From: Cloacimonetes bacterium UBA3900
GTDB lineage: Bacteria > Cloacimonadota > Cloacimonadia > Cloacimonadales > Cloacimonadaceae
Direction of reading: 5' to 3'
Length of the DNA: 18,878 bases
Assembly: GCA_002391675.1 (NCBI GenBank)
Contig: DGFM01000001.1
Coordinates: 24,038-42,915, forward strand
In this document: positions 14,139 to 18,878 of the stretch, piece after piece
Layout of the letters: each line of letters opens with the position of its first letter
Position numbering within the stretch: the first letter of the stretch is position 1
The notes under the pieces: generated by a model
Database searches by the model: none
Seen by the model: the letters and a program-made list of their open reading frames with translations, nothing else
Told to the model about the DNA's origin: nothing
Program-made: the position numbers and the translations under genes

Positions 14139-17033
14139 TTACTTCATCAGCATAATCTTGCGGGCTGCAGTCTGTCCGTTTGCCTGGAGTCGCACGAAGT
14201 ATACGCCGGAGCTGACGCTTCGTTCATTCTTGTCTTTGCCGTTCCAAATCACCTTGTGGTGTCCACGTTGCATCTCGGCATCGCACAGCTGTTTGATCTT
14301 CTGGCCTTTGATATTGTAGATATCGATCTTCACCAAGCCGTCTTCGGGTATACTGAAGGCGATGGTGGTGGAGGGATTGAAGGGGTTTGGGTAGTTGTTA
14401 CTGATGAGCGGAACTGCCGGGATATTGGCCATTTCCGGATTGTTCTTCTGCAAGGCCTGCCTGTACTTCTCCCAGTTTTGGTCGTGCATTACTTCAAACA
14501 CCTGGAAATTCGGATATTGATACTGGGCATATTCCGTCACGACAGGACGCTTGCTTCCCTCAGCCGCAGCCAATTGAAGCACTATCTCCAGATCCAAAAC
14601 AGCCCGAAGCGAGTCCACTTCGCTGACCGGATCGCTGATGCGCGGCTGCAGGAGATCAACGGCAGACTGGAAATCCTTGTCAAGCAGGTGCAGTTTCAAC
14701 AGATAATCCTTGAGGATGGCACTCAGAGAGGGGTTTTCAACAGCGTGCTCAGCAGCCTTGGCGTCAAAGTAGTCTATCGTTTCGCTGCGTGGGCTCGAAG
14801 TCATCTCTTTGCAGCGATACAGGCCATCTATGGCACTTGTGACATAAGACCTCTCTGCCACCAATTGATCATCTATAATTGCCTGGTAAGTGGTTGCTGC
14901 CAAATCATATAATTCTTGAGATTCGTGACCAAGAGCAGCGTATAGTCTGTTTCCGATTGGCGGATAATCAGGATCAGGCATGGAAGGTTCGCTATCATAT
15001 GTGCCAACAAACACATAGCCTGCATAAGCCGGATCGTTAACAGTTACCTGATAATCTTGGAACCAGTTATAACTGGCATTAATCGAGTTATAGATTGTTG
15101 ACGGATCCCCCTGATAATTGCTATCAAAGCAGAAATCTATTGCAGTTGCGTTGGTTGCATTATTTCCGAGATGGTAGAAGTCATTATGTCCAGTAAAGAG
15201 CTGAATCGTGGAATTATAGGGCGCTGTATCATTGAAAACAATATTGTAATCCTTGTTTTTCATAATATTATTCGCAGTATCACTGAGATTCAAGTTTGAG
15301 CCCGCATGGTTTATAATCCCAGAGTCGTTACGGTTGAAGCAGTTTGTTTCCAGGCGGTGATTGGAGCCCCTGCTCTCTATTCCCGCTTCGCATTCTTTGA
15401 AGTTTGAATCTTTGATCTTAACGCCTAATGTGAGTCCGGTTGCCAAAGACATCTCTGTGAATATCCCGCGATATAACTTATTAAAGCTACAGCCGGTAAT
15501 GGTAGGCAATGATGCGGTAAGCCGGATTCCAGTGCCCTGCTTACCTGTGTTATTGTTGGAAAAGGTACATCGCTGGATGCTCGTATTATAAGCGTTATTG
15601 TTCAGTCGTACCCCAATACCGCAGTTTACGAATCTACACCAAGTAATGGTATTGGCAGCATGAGGGTAAGCTGTTTTTTCTATACCGTATTTGAGATTGT
15701 GAAAAGTCACGTTGTTGATGATAACCGGGTTTTTCATAACGCCAAGCCCAATGCCTCTGGATGTTATATTCGATGCACCAAAAAATCCTTTATCTGCCGC
15801 ATCGCTGGCTGAGATTTCAGTAGAATATCCGGGAGTGTTGTTTTGGAGCAACAAGCCAAGTGAGTTCTCCGGAAATGAGATTTTGCTATCTGAGATTTCG
15901 AGGTTTGAGTTGGTCACTGAGTGGTAATGGGCACCAGAAATAGTGGCATTCGTAATAAGGACACTGTTTGAATCGGTAACTCTTATCCCGCCCCATTTTG
16001 TGGCAGTTACGGATTTTTTCATAGAACCCCCATCAATTGATAGTGTGCCTCCATTTACCTGGATAAATGACCCCGTACCCCAAATACAGTTGGCGTTGTC
16101 AATATCTAAACTACCATTCTGAGACACAACTATGCTAACTCCATCCCCAATTGTCACGTCACCACGCAGGGTGTATGATGCTCCATCGCCAACGTTGATG
16201 ACAGAATTGTCCAGTATCTTGGTTTCTGTACCGCTGTTGGTTACCACATTTACCCCGGGCAAGATGTTTATCGTTCCCTCAAGCACCGCTTTGTTTGAAA
16301 GAGTGGAGTTTGCTGCCACCTCGTGGGGAAGGGTGCTGCACATCTCAAGCAACTTTCCATCGCCAGGGCCTATCTCAACCCTGATGGTATCAGACACTGT
16401 CCTGTATAGTCCACTGTCGTAGGGGTCATACAAGGCGAGATGGGTGCCAAAAACGTTGTGGCTGCCATTGTTGGGTTCAAAGCAAACGATTTGAGGTAAA
16501 GCATCTTTGAAGAATGAATCAACCTCGCTGAGCGGTGTATTTTCTCCAAGAATATCGTTTCCTGTCTTACGACTGACAGCCCTTCGATTTACAAGCATGA
16601 AGTACGGATTATCATTGTCCTCATAGTATCCACATTGAACATATCCGGTGTATCGAGTTTCGCCGGGATCAGCTTCTACCACCACATTATTGAGAAGGAC
16701 ACTATTCAAGACAATGAGGTCACCATTATTAAGTTCGGGCATAAGCTCAATACCCTGTTCCATGATTTTATTGGCAGTTAGCCATTTCAGCCCCTTAATT
16801 ATAGGTCCATATACGGCTATTTTTTGGTTTGCTTCGCTTATCTTTTCGTATGCTGATAAGTTATCTGTAACCCGAAGGTTATTATATCTGTTATAAGAGC
16901 CAGAAGAATCATGAATCAAGGGGGTAACCCAATTTCCTTCCTCAACCACATCATGTGGATTGGATGCGATACAGAAATCGATAGTTCCGTCAGATGCATA
17001 ACATAGAGGTAGATACTTCAAAACTTTTATCAT
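14139..17033 (-). CDS. Beta-helix and sorting-domain part of an interrupted secreted protein (964 aa frame)
   Basis: Extracellular by its C-terminus, but this frame has no signal peptide of its own. Residues 1-120 look like the end of a TIM-barrel-like domain (NMIKVLKYLPLCYASDGTIDF, cited in part from before the ATG; then YGPIIKGLKWL at 75-85). About 250-680 is a right-handed parallel beta-helix, with repeated short strands such as GIGVRLNNN and GIESRGSNH. About 695-825 is helical and TPR-like. 877-964 is a sorting domain with NYPNPFNPSTT, IYNIKGQ and SSGVYFVRL. The ATG at 17033 overlaps the previous frame's stop by four bases and has no ribosome site. Reading upstream in this frame continues with protein-like sequence (GGWSYNFPPRN), so the ATG is internal to an older gene. 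A polysaccharide-related role is inferred only. Confidence 0.8.
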   Translation of the reverse strand: MIKVLKYLPLCYASDGTIDFCIASNPHDVVEEGNWVTPLIHDSSGSYNRYNNLRVTDNLSAYEKISEANQKIAVYGPIIKGLKWLTANKIMEQGIELMPELNNGDLIVLNSVLLNNVVVEADPGETRYTGYVQCGYYEDNDNPYFMLVNRRAVSRKTGNDILGENTPLSEVDSFFKDALPQIVCFEPNNGSHNVFGTHLALYDPYDSGLYRTVSDTIRVEIGPGDGKLLEMCSTLPHEVAANSTLSNKAVLEGTINILPGVNVVTNSGTETKILDNSVINVGDGASYTLRGDVTIGDGVSIVVSQNGSLDIDNANCIWGTGSFIQVNGGTLSIDGGSMKKSVTATKWGGIRVTDSNSVLITNATISGAHYHSVTNSNLEISDSKISFPENSLGLLLQNNTPGYSTEISASDAADKGFFGASNITSRGIGLGVMKNPVIINNVTFHNLKYGIEKTAYPHAANTITWCRFVNCGIGVRLNNNAYNTSIQRCTFSNNNTGKQGTGIRLTASLPTITGCSFNKLYRGIFTEMSLATGLTLGVKIKDSNFKECEAGIESRGSNHRLETNCFNRNDSGIINHAGSNLNLSDTANNIMKNKDYNIVFNDTAPYNSTIQLFTGHNDFYHLGNNATNATAIDFCFDSNYQGDPSTIYNSINASYNWFQDYQVTVNDPAYAGYVFVGTYDSEPSMPDPDYPPIGNRLYAALGHESQELYDLAATTYQAIIDDQLVAERSYVTSAIDGLYRCKEMTSSPRSETIDYFDAKAAEHAVENPSLSAILKDYLLKLHLLDKDFQSAVDLLQPRISDPVSEVDSLRAVLDLEIVLQLAAAEGSKRPVVTEYAQYQYPNFQVFEVMHDQNWEKYRQALQKNNPEMANIPAVPLISNNYPNPFNPSTTIAFSIPEDGLVKIDIYNIKGQKIKQLCDAEMQRGHHKVIWNGKDKNERSVSSGVYFVRLQANGQTAARKIMLMK

Positions 17034-17839
17034 GTTTCTTGGGGGGAAGTTGTAAGACCAACCCCCGTGCTTTTGAGAATACCGAAAGTTTGTGGGACGT
17101 GGTATAGCTCAGTGTTGGTTAAATTGTAAGCTTCCACATCTTTAGCTAATCGACAGTAGAAATAATGCACCATCTTATCAATTCTTCTTTGGGCACTTCT
17201 ACGACTCGTCCCATTATTCCATTCTACTGTACCCTGTAATGGATAGATATCTACCAACACCCTATTAGGGCGAGTTTCATAAAGGAAACGTTTGGGGTGA
17301 TTATAGATGGTGTTGGCTATATCGTATGCTTCCTTTGACAAATCCCAATCCCGAAGATTGGAAGTGGTGATCATTTTTACGCCAGGTTCTTCACTATCAA
17401 GATAGTTTTGGATGTTTTTATAGGCAGCCATTTGTCCTGCACGGGGCTCATCCATACTCATGAGATAAAGAAGGTTGTTATTTGTGTCCATATTCTTGAG
17501 CGCGTTGACGCTGTTTCTCAATTTGCTTAAATATATAGATTCTGGATCGCTATCGATAGATCTGCCATACATGTCTTCAATTTTAATATAATCGATCATC
17601 AGCTTTCCATTCCCATGCCAGTATATTTCTGGGTTTATGTGGTAAAATGATCTCGCATATGAGTATGAGCTTCCATCCATATACGAAGTAAGATTAGACA
17701 TATCAGCACGAAATACGAATACATCATTTCCGTATGTATCCCTTTCAACTCCTGAATACGAAATGTTCTTTATTTTATTACCATCTGAGGTTTGAAAACA
17801 TGGAATTAGTGGCAATAACACATATCGTCCATTTGCCAA
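17030..17839 (-). CDS. Middle fragment of the interrupted secreted protein (TIM-barrel-like part)
   Basis: 269 codons opening at a TTG that has no ribosome site and lies two codons past an in-frame TAA, with no signal peptide or membrane segment: it does not look like an independent gene. Residues 1-89 are beta-rich, ending in KLMIDYIKIED (80-89 region), which resembles the last strand of a carbohydrate-binding sandwich. From about 104 the segment looks like alternating strands and helices of a glycosidase-type barrel: YLMSMDEPRAGQ with DEP at 130-132, MITTSNLRDW at 156-165, VLVDIYPLQG at 194-203 and LYHVPQTFG at 245-253. The acidic pair in DEP could be catalytic, but I cannot assign a glycoside hydrolase family. 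The last ~12 residues after STG are probably out of frame. Confidence 0.7.
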   Translation of the reverse strand: MANGRYVLLPLIPCFQTSDGNKIKNISYSGVERDTYGNDVFVFRADMSNLTSYMDGSSYSYARSFYHINPEIYWHGNGKLMIDYIKIEDMYGRSIDSDPESIYLSKLRNSVNALKNMDTNNNLLYLMSMDEPRAGQMAAYKNIQNYLDSEEPGVKMITTSNLRDWDLSKEAYDIANTIYNHPKRFLYETRPNRVLVDIYPLQGTVEWNNGTSRRSAQRRIDKMVHYFYCRLAKDVEAYNLTNTELYHVPQTFGILKSTGVGLTTSPQET

Positions 17840-17842
17840 TAA

Positions 17843-18649
17843 TTAATCTTCTGACATTTGATATAGTGTTTCCTGATTGCTCAAATGAGAAAGCAGCTCA
17901 TATACTTTTAAATATACGGAAGCTATGTCTTCCCCCATAGGCACGTTATCATGCTGCAATGCAACGCTTATGTATAGCTCATTTTCTTCAATGGCTCGGT
18001 TCATGAACACCAGGTCTTTACTTAGTAATGCAGGCCATGAATCATATGATCTTTTCCATCTTTTTCGGGGGAATGACATTGCATATCCGGCGGAGTCGCC
18101 TTCTGCGACATCGCATACCCAAGCATAGTTATTTGAGAAAAGTCGATTTGGTTCATTTGATATGGGGCGTCCATTATGATGTTTGGCGACATAGTCTAAT
18201 GACTCCAAACAGTTTTCGTCAGCTTCAGAACCAGTTCTGAGGCTATCAACCACAAAGTTACCATCAACACTTTTCAATTCGTATTCAGCTTCAATTATAA
18301 GCTGATTTCCATAACTTAGAGTGCCGACGCCTATCAATCCATCACCAATCTCTGGCTCCCAACAAGTATCATAATACATACTTGATATATTTGAAAGATG
18401 CATTTTATTCAGTATCGTGGGCAGTTTATCGCCTGCCTCCAAACTGTTAGATGGTGAGCCATAGGTTGTCGCATTGTATCCGGCATTCTTCAGGTACATT
18501 GCTAATGAATCAAATTTCGCCGCGTAGTTGGCACCAGTATATCTGATCTGGTATTGAGAATAGGCGCCAATCAGGTAGTCCTCAGCATTAATCGCCCAGG
18601 TGGCCACACATAATAATAGGGCCAAACAAAGTACATAATACTTCTTCAT
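17843..18649 (-). CDS. N-terminal fragment of the interrupted secreted protein, with signal peptide
   Basis: 268 codons starting with a clear Sec signal peptide (MKKYYVLCLALLLCVATWA, cleavage near INA at 22). The ATG is preceded by AGGAG six bases upstream, and that ribosome site directly follows the stop codon of the previous gene (TAAAGGAG), so the two are one transcript. Residues 25-75 resemble the first strand-helix-strand of a barrel (YLIGAYSQY, then FDSLAMYLKNAGYN). From about 80 it turns to beta-sandwich-like sequence (GVGTLSYGNQLIIEAEYEL). It ends at TAA in ...QMSED; reading on in the same frame gives LLANGRYVLLPLIPCF, which looks like natural continuation. Function alone unknown. Confidence 0.75.
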   Translation of the reverse strand: MKKYYVLCLALLLCVATWAINAEDYLIGAYSQYQIRYTGANYAAKFDSLAMYLKNAGYNATTYGSPSNSLEAGDKLPTILNKMHLSNISSMYYDTCWEPEIGDGLIGVGTLSYGNQLIIEAEYELKSVDGNFVVDSLRTGSEADENCLESLDYVAKHHNGRPISNEPNRLFSNNYAWVCDVAEGDSAGYAMSFPRKRWKRSYDSWPALLSKDLVFMNRAIEENELYISVALQHDNVPMGEDIASVYLKVYELLSHLSNQETLYQMSED

Positions 18650-18660
18650 TGTAATCTCCT

Positions 18661-18878
18661 TTACTTTATGATTGTAAATCTCTTGCTGCTCTGTAAGCTG
18701 CCAATCCTTGCCTGGCAGATGTAGATGCCTGAAGCATAATCAGTGAGATCGAGTTCAAGATAATCAATTGAAGGTCGGCATTGAGCAACCTTGGTCTGAT
18801 ACACCAACTGTCCTCTAAGGTTATAAACAGAGATTTCTGTCGGCACTGGCACTTTTTCTTTAATGCCGGAAAATCGTA
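18661..18878 (-). CDS. C-terminal end of a secreted protein with sorting domain (partial)
   Basis: The frame is open to the right edge of the window (reading RFSGIKEKVPVPTEISVYN at the edge), so only the last ~72 residues are seen; a GTG at 18852 is not a real start. The piece matches the end of the sorting domains found twice more here: ISVYNLRGQLVYQTKV, then DYASGIYICQARIG and a final KRFTIIK. The catalytic or binding part lies outside the window. The stop codon overlaps the ribosome site of the next gene by its TAA (TAAAGGAG), with 11 bases between the genes, pointing to cotranscription of two exported proteins. Confidence 0.8.
   Translation of the reverse strand, partial: RFSGIKEKVPVPTEISVYNLRGQLVYQTKVAQCRPSIDYLELDLTDYASGIYICQARIGSLQSSKRFTIIK

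Larger units (their letters stand above)
14139..18649 (-). pseudogene. Reconstructed secreted barrel/beta-helix protein, broken by one stop codon and one frameshift
   Basis: Three abutting frames form one logical protein. The first carries the only signal peptide, the third the only sorting domain, and the middle neither. Frames one and two share a reading frame and are parted by one TAA at 17843-17845. Frames two and three join if one base is added near the G run at 17062-17066 (minus strand), giving a continuous STGGWSYNFPPRNMIKVLKY. With that base the span is 4512 bases, an exact 1503 codons plus stop. A beta-sandwich appears to begin in frame one and end in frame two (MIDYIKIED), and the barrel spans all three. 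Decay, sequencing or assembly error, or recoding are all possible; a real pseudogene or assembly errors seem likeliest. Confidence 0.7.

Noticed and set aside
17030..17033. ATGA overlap as evidence that the middle and beta-helix frames are two coupled genes
   Set aside because: Neither frame has a signal peptide, although the second ends in an export domain, there is no ribosome site, and the upstream extension of the beta-helix frame is protein-like; a frameshift explains the overlap better.

Overview
The window is one densely packed minus-strand region of a Gram-negative bacterium. Three proteins end in the same kind of C-terminal secretion/sorting domain: a YPNPFNP motif, a YNIKGQ-type strand, an SGVY motif and a lysine-containing tail. 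One encoded protein is a giant secreted chain of repeated beta domains. Together these suggest a Cloacimonadota-like lineage or a related phylum of the Fibrobacteres-Chlorobi-Bacteroidetes neighbourhood. The phylum is inferred from protein style only; there is no rRNA or other marker in the window.

Right part (18878 down to 14139): the tail of a secreted protein with a sorting domain, followed 11 bases later by three reading frames (18649-17843, 17839-17030, 17033-14139). I read these as one interrupted gene. The first piece has the signal peptide, the last has the sorting domain, and the middle has neither. The first two are in the same frame, split by a single TAA. The last two are joined by a one-base frameshift beside short G and C runs. 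Restored, it would be a secreted protein of about 1503 residues: a TIM-barrel-like glycosidase-type domain with an inserted beta-sandwich, a parallel beta-helix, a helical repeat segment and the sorting domain. Base composition here is clearly more AT-rich than in the rest of the window.

Middle part (13837 down to 7345): the rod-shape (elongasome) operon mreB-mreC-mreD-mrdA-rodA. It continues without a break into a small lipoprotein with a carbohydrate-binding-like fold, and then into dtd (D-aminoacyl-tRNA deacylase). From mreC on, each gene overlaps the next by 1 to 8 bases, so the lipoprotein looks translationally coupled to the cell-wall machinery. MreB filaments, MreC/MreD, the PBP2 transpeptidase and the RodA glycosyltransferase together build side-wall peptidoglycan. 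The lipoprotein is the uncharacterised member of this set.

Left part (6971 down to 249): one 2240-residue secreted protein with a signal peptide, three clear copies (plus one divergent copy) of an unrecognised ~170-residue beta domain, CARDB-like and carboxypeptidase-regulatory-like domains, two Fn3 domains each interrupted by a jelly-roll insertion, and a sorting domain. It has its own leader with a candidate promoter (7111-7138) and a good intrinsic terminator (155-184).

I saw no tRNA, rRNA, CRISPR array, insertion sequence or defence gene. The best leads are the elongasome-linked lipoprotein, a predicted cysteine-rich zinc site in PBP2, the doubly interrupted secreted gene, and the nested domain architecture of the giant protein.
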